Assembly: GCA_040398525.1 (NCBI GenBank)
Contig: JBBATY010000004.1
Coordinates: 1 to 64,000 of the forward strand
Direction of reading: 5' to 3'
Length of the DNA: 64,000 bases
Origin: VFMC01 sp040398525
GTDB taxonomy: Bacteria; Actinomycetota; Acidimicrobiia; Acidimicrobiales; Ilumatobacteraceae
Shown: one piece after another, positions 49,055 through 58,278 of the stretch
How positions within the stretch are numbered: the stretch's first letter is position 1
How the letters are laid out: each line of letters opens with the position of its first letter
The notes under the pieces: model-generated
The model's input: only the letters and a program-made list of their open reading frames with translations
What the model was told of the DNA's origin: nothing
The model's database searches: none
Position numbers and translations under genes: made by a program

Positions 49055-51361
49055 TCAGTGCCCTCCCACGCTGGCAGTCGCCGGTTGCGGTGACGATGAT
49101 CCCACATCCGGCGGTGGTGACGCTGCGGCCCGCTTCGCCCGGAGGAGGCCGCCGGCGTGGCGGACCGCGCCGGCGATGCCCTCGGGGTTCTGGATGGCCG
49201 CGAAGATCAGACCCAGGCCGCCGAGCATCAGGGTGAACTCGCTCGGGATGCCGAGCACCCGGTCGCCGAAGGTGAACACCAGCCCACCGGCCACCAGGAA
49301 GCCACCGCTGATGGCACCGAACACACTGGTGATGCCACCGATGTAGGCGAACGCCAGGAAGGTGAGCGATGTGATGTAGGTGAACTTGTCGGTGGTGACG
49401 CTGCCGGACCGGTAGGCGATGACCGCGCCACCGACGCCGGCGATGAACGCCGAGATCGCGAAGGCGAGCACCTTCATGCCCGACACGTTCACTCCGGCTG
49501 CTGCTGCAGCCCGCTCGTTGCTGCGGGTCGCCAGCATCCGGCGCCCGGTCGCCGAGCGACGCAGGTTGGCCACCGCGTAGCAGAGGATGACCACGACGAT
49601 CAGACAGAAGATGGTCGTCATCGGGTTGGGCTGCAGGCCGTCGCCGGCAGTGAGCCCGGCGATCTTGTACTTCACGTCGCGAGGCTCGACGATCAGCTTC
49701 GGCGCATCGACCTTGGCGCCGGCGAAGCCACCGTTGACGCCCTTGTTGGCGAAGATGAATCGATCGACCGCCACGGCGAAGGCCAGGGTGACGATGGCGA
49801 GGTTCACGCCGCGCACGCGCAGCGCCGGGATGGCGACGATGACCCCGACCAACATGGCCACGATGCCGGCGATGATGATCGGGATCGGGAACGGCGTCTC
49901 CGGGATGACCGTCAGCAGCTTGTTCGAGAACGGCAGCGGGATCTTGATCGGCGCCTCGGTGGTCATCTTCGACACCAGGAACGCAGCGATCCCGGCGAAC
50001 GACATCTGCGCGAGCGAGATCTGCCCGACGTAGCCGGTGAGCACCACGAGCGACAGGCAGATGATCACGCCGATCAGGGTGTTCGACAGCGCCAGCCGGA
50101 ACGCAGGAGTGAGCACGAACAGGGCGAGGATCGCCGTGAGCAGCGCCAGCGCAGGCCCGCCGTAGCGGATCGCCCACGCAGGCGGGGTGGGTGAGAACGG
50201 CAGCCGTCCGGCGCTGATGGCGCCGCGGGTGGGCAGGCTCTTGCCCCGCAGGTAGAGGAACAGCACGATCACCAACAGGGGCAGCACGTACTCGAAGCCG
50301 GGCATCGGGCTGTTGCCGTTGCTCGGGAACCAGTCGTGGCGCACCTCGAGGTACTTCACCAGGCCGTACTGCATGCCGAGCACGAACGCGGCAACCGTGG
50401 TCCAGCCGAACGACGTGAAACTGCCGACGAGGGCGGCGGTGAGCGCAGGCACGATGAGCGCCGGCAGCACGGTGGGGTCGACGGTGCCGGCGATGGTGAC
50501 GGCGAAGATGCCGAGCAGGCCGGTGATCAGCGTCGAGATCACCCAGTTGGCACCGGCCAGGAACTCGGGTGAGAAGCCGAGCACGACGGCGCCCTTTTCG
50601 TTCTCCGAGGCGGCACGGGTGGCCAGGCCGAAGCGAGTGAGTTGGAACACCGCCCACAGCAGCACGGTGAACAGCACCACGATGATGGCGATGGTGAGCT
50701 CGTCCTTGCCCATCGAGATGCCGAACGGCAGATCGACCGGCGGGTCGTTTGGGTCGAAGAACGGCATCGACTTCACCGTGTAGGGCTGGATGGTGAAGCG
50801 GCGGATGATGACGGCCTGCAGATAGAGGAACAGACCGATGGAGGCCACCACCTTGGCCAGCGGAGGTGCGTTGCGCAGCGGACGGAAGATCAGCAGGTGC
50901 ATGATCAGCCCGAGCAGCACGGCGAACAGCAACGACAGGATGAGCGCCGGCCAGAACTGCATGTTCGGACCGAAGCTGATGGCAGTGGGCCAGTCGGGAA
51001 GGTCGATCCAGTCCTCGCGCGGCTGGAACCAGTGCACCACACCCTCGACGAGGGCGAGTGGATTGGGCAGCGGCGGCAGGAACAGGTCACCCTCACGCCG
51101 CAGCACGGCGTAGACGTAGGCGATGTACATCGCGATCGCGCTGTTGGCGAAGTTGACGACACCGGAGCCGCGGTAGGTGAGCACCACACCGAGGCCGATC
51201 GCCGCGATGAGCGCACCTTGGGCGACGCCCGAGCCGGCCAGGAACTTGTCGCGCGTCTGCGGGTCGATGATCGCCCAGGCGATCAGCGCGAGTGCGACGC
51301 CGGCGATGACCCACCTCAGGTACGTCGACGCAGGCCGCTTCGGCGAAGCCGCGTTGTCCAT
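49055..51361 (-). CDS. Fused LivH-LivM branched-chain amino-acid ABC permease
   Basis: Permease of 768 residues combining both inner-membrane subunits. The LivH half (about 1-370) contains LIAAIGLGVVLTYRGSGVVNFANS, partly quoted here as VVLTYRGSGVVNFANSAIAM, and ENEKGAVVLGFSP. The LivM half (about 400-745) contains LTGYVGQISLAQMSFAGIAA and the cytoplasmic EAA-like loop RRMLATRSNERAAAAAGVNV. Usually these are separate genes. The start is ATG 51361, with a GTG 6 codons upstream as an alternative. A hairpin separates it from the substrate-binding protein gene. Confidence 0.9.
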   Translation of the reverse strand: MDNAASPKRPASTYLRWVIAGVALALIAWAIIDPQTRDKFLAGSGVAQGALIAAIGLGVVLTYRGSGVVNFANSAIAMYIAYVYAVLRREGDLFLPPLPNPLALVEGVVHWFQPREDWIDLPDWPTAISFGPNMQFWPALILSLLFAVLLGLIMHLLIFRPLRNAPPLAKVVASIGLFLYLQAVIIRRFTIQPYTVKSMPFFDPNDPPVDLPFGISMGKDELTIAIIVVLFTVLLWAVFQLTRFGLATRAASENEKGAVVLGFSPEFLAGANWVISTLITGLLGIFAVTIAGTVDPTVLPALIVPALTAALVGSFTSFGWTTVAAFVLGMQYGLVKYLEVRHDWFPSNGNSPMPGFEYVLPLLVIVLFLYLRGKSLPTRGAISAGRLPFSPTPPAWAIRYGGPALALLTAILALFVLTPAFRLALSNTLIGVIICLSLVVLTGYVGQISLAQMSFAGIAAFLVSKMTTEAPIKIPLPFSNKLLTVIPETPFPIPIIIAGIVAMLVGVIVAIPALRVRGVNLAIVTLAFAVAVDRFIFANKGVNGGFAGAKVDAPKLIVEPRDVKYKIAGLTAGDGLQPNPMTTIFCLIVVVILCYAVANLRRSATGRRMLATRSNERAAAAAGVNVSGMKVLAFAISAFIAGVGGAVIAYRSGSVTTDKFTYITSLTFLAFAYIGGITSVFGAISGGFLVAGGLVFTFGDRVLGIPSEFTLMLGGLGLIFAAIQNPEGIAGAVRHAGGLLRAKRAAASPPPDVGSSSPQPATASVGGH

Positions 51362-51402
51362 CTGGATTCCCCTTTCCACGCCAGGCGCGTGGTGCCCCGA
51401 TC

Positions 51403-51451
51403 ATGACAGATCCCGGCGGGCCACCGAGTCGGGGCCCACCGGGATCGTCAT
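51403..51451 (-). terminator. Attenuator-like hairpin between binding protein and permease genes
   Basis: Stem ATGAC-A-GATCCCGG pairs with CCGGGATC-GTCAT with one bulged base and a 22-base loop that itself has GGGCC/GGCCC pairing. Position and form fit a partial terminator that lets the lipoprotein gene be expressed more than the permease genes, as is common in ABC operons. Confidence 0.5.
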
Positions 51452-51479
51452 CACTTCATGGTGATCGAACGTCCAGCGA

Positions 51480-52901
51480 TCAGATCGTGGTGACGTCGAT
51501 CGGCTTGCCGTTCAGACCATCGGCGGTGCTGATCCACTCGCCGTCGAGGTACTGCTGGATGCCGATCTGTGCCGCGCACGGCGTGATGAAGATCGGCAGG
51601 CCGAGGATGACCAGCTTGCCGCAGTTCAGCGGGCCGACCTGGATCATCATCGGGCCGGTGAAGCTACGGATCTTGCCGTCGAGGCTGGCGTAGTCGAGGC
51701 TGTCGGCGCCGAGCTCGTTGATGAACTTGGCGATCGTCATCATGTTGGCGAACGACGGGCCGGCGAAGCCGGTGTACTCGAGCGTCGAGGCTCCCGGAGC
51801 CGGCACGCCGTACTCCTGGATCTTCGCGACGTAGGTTGCCATGCCGCTCTCGTAGTCGGGGTCGAAGTAGCTGTAGCCGTAGCCGCCGAAGTACCAGCCA
51901 TTGGGCACGGGGCCGCTCTCACCGACTTCCTTCAGGTGGTCGGTCATCGGCGTGCCGAAGCACAGGCCGGTGGTGACGACGGTCGGGTTGATGCCGAGTG
52001 CCTTGATGGCGTCGTAGATGTTGATGCACTGCTGCACAGTGATCAGCGGCACTAGCACGTCGGCCTCATCGGCGCCCACGGCCTCGAGGGCCGCCTGCAC
52101 CTGGGCCGCGGTCGCCGTGTCGTCGATGCCGACGTAGGTGTAGCCGATGCCGTTCTTGTCCATGACCGGCTTGAACAGCAGGTCGGCAGCTGCCTGGCCG
52201 GCGGCGTTGTTCTGGGCGAGGATCGCCACCGATGCCGGCTTCTCGGGCAGGCCGCTGGCGACGAAGCCACCCATGCCGACGATCACGCCGGGCGAGCCCG
52301 CCGTGAACGACTGGCCCACCGGCGTGCTGAAGTCGTCCGCTGCCACGCCGTTGCCGACGATGACCGGCTTCTTGCCGTTCAGCGCGGCGTACAGCTCGGC
52401 GTTGCCGACCAGGATCGTGCCGGTGACGACGAGTGCGATCTCGGGGTCGTTGGCCAGCTCGGTGCCGCACTTGGCGCCGTCTTCGGCGGCGATGATCTTG
52501 CACGGCACCAGCTCGAGCGGACGGCCACCGGCCCCGCCGAGCTCGGCATTGATGAACGCGATGGCGGCGTTGAGGCCGACGGTGTTCTCCGGGAAGAAGT
52601 CCTCGGAGTTGGCGTAGCCGATCTTGATCGGGTCGCCACTCGCCTCACCAGCGGTGCCGCCGGTGTAGTCGAGCGCCCACTGGACGAGGTCCTCGCCAGG
52701 TGCGGCGGTGGTCTCGGTCGGTGCGGCGGTGGTCTCGGTCGGTGCGGCCGTGGTCTCGGTCGGCGCCGCCGTGGTCTCGGTCGGCGCGGCCGTGGTGGCC
52801 GGCGCGGCCGTGGTGGTCGTCGTCTCCTCTTCAGAGCAGGCCGTAGCGACCATGCCCATCACCAGGAGACCGGCGATCAGTGTCGTGGCTCTCTTGGTCA
52901 C
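51480..52901 (-). CDS. LivK-type ABC substrate-binding lipoprotein
   Basis: Periplasmic-type binding protein of 473 residues. The signal peptide ends in a lipobox (MGMVATAC, Cys about 22). A Thr/Ala/Pro/Glu linker with a repeated TETTAAP heptad follows (about 35-70), then a type-1 binding fold (IKIGYANSEDFFPENTVGLN, LVVTGTILVGNAELYAALNG, PASVAILAQNNAAGQAAADL). It delivers a substrate such as branched-chain amino acid, amide or a related organic acid to the Liv permease; the ligand is uncertain. The GTG at 52901 gives the shortest sensible signal peptide. Confidence 0.88.
   Translation of the reverse strand: MTKRATTLIAGLLVMGMVATACSEEETTTTTAAPATTAAPTETTAAPTETTAAPTETTAAPTETTAAPGEDLVQWALDYTGGTAGEASGDPIKIGYANSEDFFPENTVGLNAAIAFINAELGGAGGRPLELVPCKIIAAEDGAKCGTELANDPEIALVVTGTILVGNAELYAALNGKKPVIVGNGVAADDFSTPVGQSFTAGSPGVIVGMGGFVASGLPEKPASVAILAQNNAAGQAAADLLFKPVMDKNGIGYTYVGIDDTATAAQVQAALEAVGADEADVLVPLITVQQCINIYDAIKALGINPTVVTTGLCFGTPMTDHLKEVGESGPVPNGWYFGGYGYSYFDPDYESGMATYVAKIQEYGVPAPGASTLEYTGFAGPSFANMMTIAKFINELGADSLDYASLDGKIRSFTGPMMIQVGPLNCGKLVILGLPIFITPCAAQIGIQQYLDGEWISTADGLNGKPIDVTTI
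52699..52782. repeat. 21-bp coding tandem repeat in the binding-protein linker
   Basis: Four 21-bp units with forward consensus GGTGCGGCSGTGGTCTCGGT(C), encoding TETTAAP on the minus strand. The copies drift at third positions, so they are older than the lysine-repeat array. They lengthen the lipoprotein tether. Confidence 0.8.
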
Positions 52902-53026
52902 TTCTCCCCCTTGCGTGGACGTCGGCCGGATGGCCGTCGATGCCGGCGTGACGTCCGGCACGTACTAGCTAGCACACGCTACGCGGCCACCCACAGCCGT
53001 GAGCTCAATTTCTCGACGCGCGCGAA

Positions 53027-53437
53027 TCAACCCCGACCGACGAGATCGAGCGCGCCGACGATGCGCATCTCGTTCGCCGACCGCGCGTCGAGGAGCACCT
53101 TCAACTCGGCGACCCGCGCCGTGTCGCCGGCTGCGAACGCAGCGTCGATGGCCGCCGACAACGCCCGCGACACCGAGTCGTACCAGGTGACGACATCGTC
53201 GAGGTGGAGCGACGCCGGCCAGCCGACCTCCGTGCCGGTGACCGCGCCGATCGCGTCGGCCTCCTCGTGCATCCAGGCGATCTCGTGGGCACTGCGCGTC
53301 GCCAGGCTGCGCAGCAGCTGATCGATCTGGGCGAGCACCACCTTCACCGGCTCGCTCGCCACCTCGGCGGCGACCACATCGCGCAGCTCGTCGGCGATGC
53401 CGTGGAGGATCTGTTCGGTCGTGGGTCGGGAGAGCAT
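53027..53437 (-). CDS. DUF6285 domain protein
   Basis: Helical protein of 136 residues that fits DUF6285: RPTTEQILHGIADELRDVVA, then VLAQIDQLLRSLATRSAHEI and a late region with LKVLLDARSANEMRIVGALD. The family is usually encoded next to a phosphotransferase, as here; function is unknown. The ATG overlaps the upstream phosphotransferase stop by one base (TGATG). The stop is about 125 bp from the binding-protein start. Confidence 0.72.
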   Translation of the reverse strand: MLSRPTTEQILHGIADELRDVVAAEVASEPVKVVLAQIDQLLRSLATRSAHEIAWMHEEADAIGAVTGTEVGWPASLHLDDVVTWYDSVSRALSAAIDAAFAAGDTARVAELKVLLDARSANEMRIVGALDLVGRG

Positions 53438-54498
53438 CAGCCGAGGTTCCCTTCTGCCTGCGCGGCGAGTGCGGCCAGTTGGTCGAGGACGGGTCCGAGC
53501 AGCTCGGAGGTGGGCAGCCACACGCTCTGGCCGAACTGCACCGTGTTGAGGTTGAACACCGACGCGATCAGCCGGTTGGTGCCGCGGGCATAGTCGGCGC
53601 CGCCTTCGATCAGGCGCCGGACCGTGCCGATCACCCCAAGGATCAAGAAGTAGGCCACCACTGCGGGGTTCAGCTGGAGCTCGTTGAGGCCGGTGAGCTC
53701 GCGGTAGCGGGCGCAGAATGCCTCGCATCCCGCATCGTCGAGCAAGTCTGGGGGCGCCACCTGGGCGACGGCCTTGAAGTACCCCATGTCCTCTCGGGGG
53801 TCGCCGATCGAGGCCAGCTCCCAGTCGAGCACCTCGAAATGGCCGTCGGGAGCCACCATCAGGTTCGCGCTCTGGAAGTCGCCGTGCATCAGCGTGAGGG
53901 GCACAGCCACCGGCCGGTGCGAGTCGAGCCAGCCCGCCATGTAGCGCAGCACAGGAAGGTCCTCGATGTGGGCATCGGCGGTGCGGCGCCACTCGTCGAT
54001 GCGGGCCGTCATGTAGTCGTCCCAGCTGCTCGGACGGGCCAGTTGCGAAGGCAGCGCATCCACCGGGATGGCGTGGAAGCTGGCGAGCGCATCGGCCAGC
54101 TTCGCGGCCAACCCTTCCGTCGAGCCGCCTGCGGCCACGTAGGGCAAGAACGACGACGACCCGCTGAACTCGATGATCAGCGCCGTGGTTCCCAACGCGC
54201 TGCCGGACGGGTCGAAGTGCAGCGGCTGTGGCGTCCTGATGCCGTGGGCAGCAAGCACGCGGAGCAGCTCCCACTCCTGCTCGCGGTCGGTGTGGATGAG
54301 GATCTTGTCGGCCGGCGGGTCGCCGCGCAGCACCAGCACCTCTTGGCCGTCGTCGTGCTCGACCACGGCCTTGGCGAGCAGTCGGCTGTACCCGCCCGTC
54401 ATCACCTCGTACGAGCTCACCCTCACGTTGCGCCACGCCGGCTGCTGTCGGGCGAGGAACTCCCCGAGCAGCTCGGGCATCACTGATGGATCGATCAT
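53437..54498 (-). CDS. APH-family phosphotransferase (ACAD10/11 kinase-like)
   Basis: Protein of 353 residues with the aminoglycoside/choline kinase fold. The catalytic loop is TLMHGDFQSANLMV (HGDxxxxN), and the metal-binding motif is FEVLDWELASIGDPREDMGY. The N-terminal part SYEVMTGGYSRLLAKAVVEH and LRGDPPADKI carries the nucleotide lysine region. Members next to acyl-CoA metabolism genes resemble the kinase domain of ACAD10/11, which phosphorylates 4-hydroxy acyl-CoAs. The start is ATG 54498. It is coupled to the DUF6285 gene. Confidence 0.82.
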   Translation of the reverse strand: MIDPSVMPELLGEFLARQQPAWRNVRVSSYEVMTGGYSRLLAKAVVEHDDGQEVLVLRGDPPADKILIHTDREQEWELLRVLAAHGIRTPQPLHFDPSGSALGTTALIIEFSGSSSFLPYVAAGGSTEGLAAKLADALASFHAIPVDALPSQLARPSSWDDYMTARIDEWRRTADAHIEDLPVLRYMAGWLDSHRPVAVPLTLMHGDFQSANLMVAPDGHFEVLDWELASIGDPREDMGYFKAVAQVAPPDLLDDAGCEAFCARYRELTGLNELQLNPAVVAYFLILGVIGTVRRLIEGGADYARGTNRLIASVFNLNTVQFGQSVWLPTSELLGPVLDQLAALAAQAEGNLG

Positions 54499-54568
54499 CA
54501 CGCCCCCTCACGTCATCGTCCGTGGCCACGCTAGACCCGGACCGCGGCGAGCAGGAAGGCGGGACGGC

Positions 54569-56209
54569 TCAGATCGTGGGCACCTCGACGTGGCGACCGA
54601 ACACGCCCGCGAGGGCCGACATGATCTCCCCGAGCGACGCGTAGGTGGTGGCCGCCTCGACGAGCGTCGGCATCAGGTTCACCTCGGGATCGGCAGCCTC
54701 GGCAGCGAGCCGCGCCAGCACGGCGTCGACGGCAGCCTGATCGCGGTCGTGGCGAACGGTCTCGAGTCGCTTCAGCTGACGCGCCTCGTCCTCGTTGGTG
54801 ATCTCGAGCAGGTCGAGCTCGTCGTCGGCGTTGCCCTCGGTGAAGGCATTCACCCCGACCACGAACCGTTCACCGCTGTTGAGCTTGCGCTCGAGGTCGT
54901 ACGCCGAGTCGGCGATACGGCCCTGGAACCAGTTCTCCTCGATGCCGCGGATCACCCCTTCGAGCATCGAGCCTGCACCCACCCCATCGAGGTAGGAGAA
55001 GATCTCCTCGGCGCGTCGCTCCATCTCGTCGGTGAGCTCCTCGACGAACCACGAGCCACCCAGCGGATCGGCGACATGGGCGACATTGGTCTCGTAGGCG
55101 ATCACCTGCTGGGTCCGCAGCGCGATCCGCGCCGCCTTCTCACTCGGGAGGGCGAGGGCCTCGTCCATCGAGTTGGTGTGCAGGCTCTGCGTGCCGCCGA
55201 GCACCCCCGCAAGGGCCTCGATGGCGGTGCGCACGATGTTCACCTCGGGCTGCTGCGCCGTCAGCGACACGCCTGCGGTCTGTGTGTGGAACCGCATCTG
55301 CATCGAGCGTTCGAGCGTCGCCCCGTAACGCTCCTTCATCCAGCGCGCCCAGATCCGTCGAGCAGCGCGGTACTTGGCGATCTCCTCGAAGAAGTCGATG
55401 TGGGCATTGAAGAAGAACGACAGTCGCGGCGCGAACGTGTCGATCGGCAGGCCCGCGGCGAGCGCCAGCTCGACATAGGCGAAGCCGTTCGCCAGGGTGA
55501 ACGCCAGCTCCTCGGCGGCGGTGCTGCCAGCCTCGCGGATGTGGTAGCCGGAGATGGACACGCTGTGCCAACGCGGCATCTCGGCAGCAGTGAACGCGAT
55601 CGTGTCGCGCACCAGACGCATGCTCTGGCGTGGCGGGAAGACGAACTCCTTCTGCGCCTGGTACTCCTTCAAGATGTCGTTCTGCAGGGTGCCGCCGAGG
55701 CGCGAGCGGTGGACGCCCGCCTTCTCGGCCTGCGCCACGAACATCGCGAAGATCGGCGCTGCCGGCGAGTTGATCGTCATCGACGTGGTGATGGCACCGA
55801 GGTCGATACCGGCGTAGAGATCCTCCATGTCGGCGAGGGTGTCGATGGCAACGCCGCAGCGGCCCACTTCGCCGAGCGACATCGGGTGGTCGCTGTCGAG
55901 GCCGAGCAGCGTCGGCATGTCGAAGGCCGTCGACAGGCCGTCGCCACCGGCCCGGATGATCTCCTTGAACCGCCAGTTGGTGTCCTCGGCGGTGCCGAAC
56001 CCGGCGAACATGCGCATGGTCCACAGCTTCGAGCGGTACATCGATGCATACGGCCCTCGCGTGTACGGATAGACGCCGGGGTATTCGCCCGAGCCATCGC
56101 CGGGGCCGTACACGGGCTCGAGCGGCACACCCGACATGGTCGAGTAGTCGGCGTTGCGGGTGCGGGATGCGTCGAAGGCCTGCTGCCAGAGGTCGCGGGG
56201 GGTCGTCAT
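54569..56209 (-). CDS. Methylmalonyl-CoA mutase family large subunit
   Basis: Catalytic subunit of 546 residues without a B12-binding domain. The N-terminal TIM-barrel part has YPYTRGPYASMYRSKLWTMR; the tyrosine corresponds to Tyr89 of P. shermanii mutase, and RQSMRLVRD keeps the arginine (Arg207) that binds the methylmalonyl carboxylate. SISGYHIREAGST holds the catalytic His-Tyr region. These residues favour methylmalonyl-CoA over isobutyryl-CoA. It needs the small subunit, probably that at 42444-42851. The start is ATG 56209. Confidence 0.9.
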   Translation of the reverse strand: MTTPRDLWQQAFDASRTRNADYSTMSGVPLEPVYGPGDGSGEYPGVYPYTRGPYASMYRSKLWTMRMFAGFGTAEDTNWRFKEIIRAGGDGLSTAFDMPTLLGLDSDHPMSLGEVGRCGVAIDTLADMEDLYAGIDLGAITTSMTINSPAAPIFAMFVAQAEKAGVHRSRLGGTLQNDILKEYQAQKEFVFPPRQSMRLVRDTIAFTAAEMPRWHSVSISGYHIREAGSTAAEELAFTLANGFAYVELALAAGLPIDTFAPRLSFFFNAHIDFFEEIAKYRAARRIWARWMKERYGATLERSMQMRFHTQTAGVSLTAQQPEVNIVRTAIEALAGVLGGTQSLHTNSMDEALALPSEKAARIALRTQQVIAYETNVAHVADPLGGSWFVEELTDEMERRAEEIFSYLDGVGAGSMLEGVIRGIEENWFQGRIADSAYDLERKLNSGERFVVGVNAFTEGNADDELDLLEITNEDEARQLKRLETVRHDRDQAAVDAVLARLAAEAADPEVNLMPTLVEAATTYASLGEIMSALAGVFGRHVEVPTI

Positions 56210-56289
56210 GGGCACCTCTCGGGTGGTGCGGCGACCGGACCGCAGGGCGGATCCGGCCGGAGGGAAGGCTGTCCCGTACTCTACGGCGC

Positions 56290-56946
56290 ATGGCCTTTTC
56301 GTTCGACCTGGAGCAGACCGACCACTTGCTCACCACCACGCGGGCGGTGCGCAAACGCCTCGACCTGTCACGGCCGGTGCCCCACGAACTGATCGTCGAC
56401 TGCATCCGCATCGCCACCCAGGCCCCTGCCGGCGGCAACGTGCAGATGTGGCGTTGGCTGATCATCGACGACCCCGCCCTGAAGGCGGGAATCGCCGACA
56501 TGTATCGACGCGCCTACGAGCCGTACATCGCGAGCCAGCGGACTGCCGTCGCCGACGTCGGCCGCTCCGACGCGAACGCGATCATGGCTTCGAGCGACCA
56601 CCTGGCGCAGATTCTCCACGAGGTGCCCGCCATGGTGATCCCCTGCTACATCGGCCGACCCGACGCCTCGATGCCCCAGGGCAGCCTCGCCGGCCTGTAC
56701 GGCAGCGTGATCCCTGCGGTGTGGAGCTTCATGCTCGCGGCGCGCAGCCGCGGCCTCGGCACGGCGTGGACCACCCTGCACCTCGCGTTCGAGCAGGAGG
56801 CCGCCGAGCTGCTCGGCATCCCCGCCAACGTCAGCCAGGTGGCGATGACCCCCGTGGCCTTCTACACCGGCGACGACTTCAAGCCCGGGTCGCGCCTCCC
56901 CGCCGAGAAGGTCACCTATCTCAACGGTTGGAAGCAACCTCTGTGA
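56290..56946 (+). CDS. Nitroreductase family protein
   Basis: FMN-dependent nitroreductase-like protein of 218 residues. Features are the N-terminal TTRAVRKRLDLSRPVP (FMN phosphate-binding arginines), ATQAPAGGNVQMWRWLIIDD and the later AARSRGLGTAWTTLHLAFEQ. It reduces flavin-accessible substrates with NAD(P)H. The start is ATG 56290. The stop overlaps the start of the RarD-like gene (GTGA), so the two are coupled. It is divergent from the mutase gene. Confidence 0.88.
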   Translation: MAFSFDLEQTDHLLTTTRAVRKRLDLSRPVPHELIVDCIRIATQAPAGGNVQMWRWLIIDDPALKAGIADMYRRAYEPYIASQRTAVADVGRSDANAIMASSDHLAQILHEVPAMVIPCYIGRPDASMPQGSLAGLYGSVIPAVWSFMLAARSRGLGTAWTTLHLAFEQEAAELLGIPANVSQVAMTPVAFYTGDDFKPGSRLPAEKVTYLNGWKQPL

Positions 56947-57887
56947 GCTCACCCGGGCCCGGCCCCCTCGGAGCCCAGAACGACGCGGCACTCCGCAGCG
57001 GGATCCTCGCCGGCCTCATCACGTTCACCGCATGGGGTCTGCTCACCCTCTACTGGAAGCAACTCGTCTCGTTCAACCCGTTCGAGCTGGTCGGATGGCG
57101 CATCGTCAGCGCCTCGGCGATCATGCTCGTGGTGGTCAGTGTCACGGGCCGCTGGCCGAAGCTGCGCTCGGTCGTGCACGACCGCAACCTGCTGCTGCGC
57201 GTCCTCTTCGCCGCCCTGCTGCTGGCGGTGAACTGGACGACCTATGTGTGGGCCGTGGTGAACGACCACGTGCTCGACACTGCACTCGGCTACTTCCTCG
57301 GGCCACTCGGCACGATCGCCATCGGTGTGCTCGCCTTCGGCGAACAACTCCGCCGGATGCAACAGCTCGCGGTGGCCCTGGCTACCGCAGCGGTCGTGGT
57401 GCTAACCGTCGGCTACGGCCGCTTCCCCGTGGTCGCGGTCTTGTTGGCCACGTCGTGGATGCTCTACGGCGTGATGAAGAAGCAGGTTCCGCTGAGCCCG
57501 ATCGAGTCGATGGCTGCAGAGGCATTCGTGCTCGTCGTCCCGGCCATCGTCATCGTGACCGCCTACGCCGGTCGGGCCGACAGCGTCCCGGCCACCGCGT
57601 CGGCGCTCGAGGGCCTGCTCGTCGCGTTCACCGGCGTGGCCACCGTCATCCCGTTGATGTTGTTCGCCTACTCCGCGCCGCGGGTGCCGCTCACGCTGCT
57701 CGGCCCGATGCAGTACCTGATCCCGACGATCAACTTCCTCATCGGCTGGCTCGTCTACCACGAGGAGCTGGTCGCCTCGCGCTGGGTCGGCTTCCTCCTG
57801 GTGTGGGCCGCCCTAGTGCTGATCACCGTCGACACCGTGCGCACTCAGCGAGTCCGGGGACAGTCGACGTTGGTGACCGCAGCGTGA
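56943..57887 (+). CDS. rarD: RarD-type EamA transporter
   Basis: Ten-helix DMT transporter of 314 residues. GLLTLYWKQLVSFNPFELVG at the first helix and GYFLGPLGTIAIGVLAFGEQ are typical of the RarD group. The C-terminal half has PLTLLGPMQYLIPTINFLIG and a conserved HEEL. RarD proteins are permeases of unknown physiological substrate. The GTG at 56943 overlaps the nitroreductase stop by 4 bp. Confidence 0.85.
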   Translation: MSSPGPGPLGAQNDAALRSGILAGLITFTAWGLLTLYWKQLVSFNPFELVGWRIVSASAIMLVVVSVTGRWPKLRSVVHDRNLLLRVLFAALLLAVNWTTYVWAVVNDHVLDTALGYFLGPLGTIAIGVLAFGEQLRRMQQLAVALATAAVVVLTVGYGRFPVVAVLLATSWMLYGVMKKQVPLSPIESMAAEAFVLVVPAIVIVTAYAGRADSVPATASALEGLLVAFTGVATVIPLMLFAYSAPRVPLTLLGPMQYLIPTINFLIGWLVYHEELVASRWVGFLLVWAALVLITVDTVRTQRVRGQSTLVTAA

Positions 57888-57930
57888 CCGTCCCCGCGAC
57901 GAGCACGCACACTCGGTCGGGAGATGGACG

Positions 57931-58227
57931 ATGCCGAAGAAGACCGTGTTCACACTCATCGTGCTCGGGTTCTGCGCCTGGGGGATCTACGTGCTCTACC
58001 CGCGCGAGCAGTTCGACCCGGTCGCCGAGGCGCGCTTCGTGATCCAGGACCAGATCTGGAACGAGCTCGGACGCGGCTCGGAGATCGCCTGCGAGGCACC
58101 GGAGGCCTCGACCATCGGTCAGACCTTCGTGTGCCGGGCCGAGGTCTCGGGCGGGACGAAGTTCGCGTTCGATGTCGAGATCGTCGAAGGCCCCACCGTC
58201 ACCGCGGTCATGGACACCACCGGCTGA
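57931..58227 (+). CDS. DUF4333-like membrane-anchored small protein
   Basis: Small protein of 98 residues. One N-terminal membrane segment (TVFTLIVLGFCAWGIYVLYP) is followed by an extracytoplasmic domain with two cysteines (IACEAPE and FVCRAEV) that could form a disulfide, and a strand-rich end. The spacing resembles DUF4333. No enzymatic motif was found. GGGAGA is located 6-11 bp before the ATG. Function unknown. Confidence 0.65.
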   Translation: MPKKTVFTLIVLGFCAWGIYVLYPREQFDPVAEARFVIQDQIWNELGRGSEIACEAPEASTIGQTFVCRAEVSGGTKFAFDVEIVEGPTVTAVMDTTG

Positions 58228-58278
58228 CCCTGCTGTGGTGAGAGGTGAGGCCGAGAGGCGGCCGCACTCCGCACCGCG

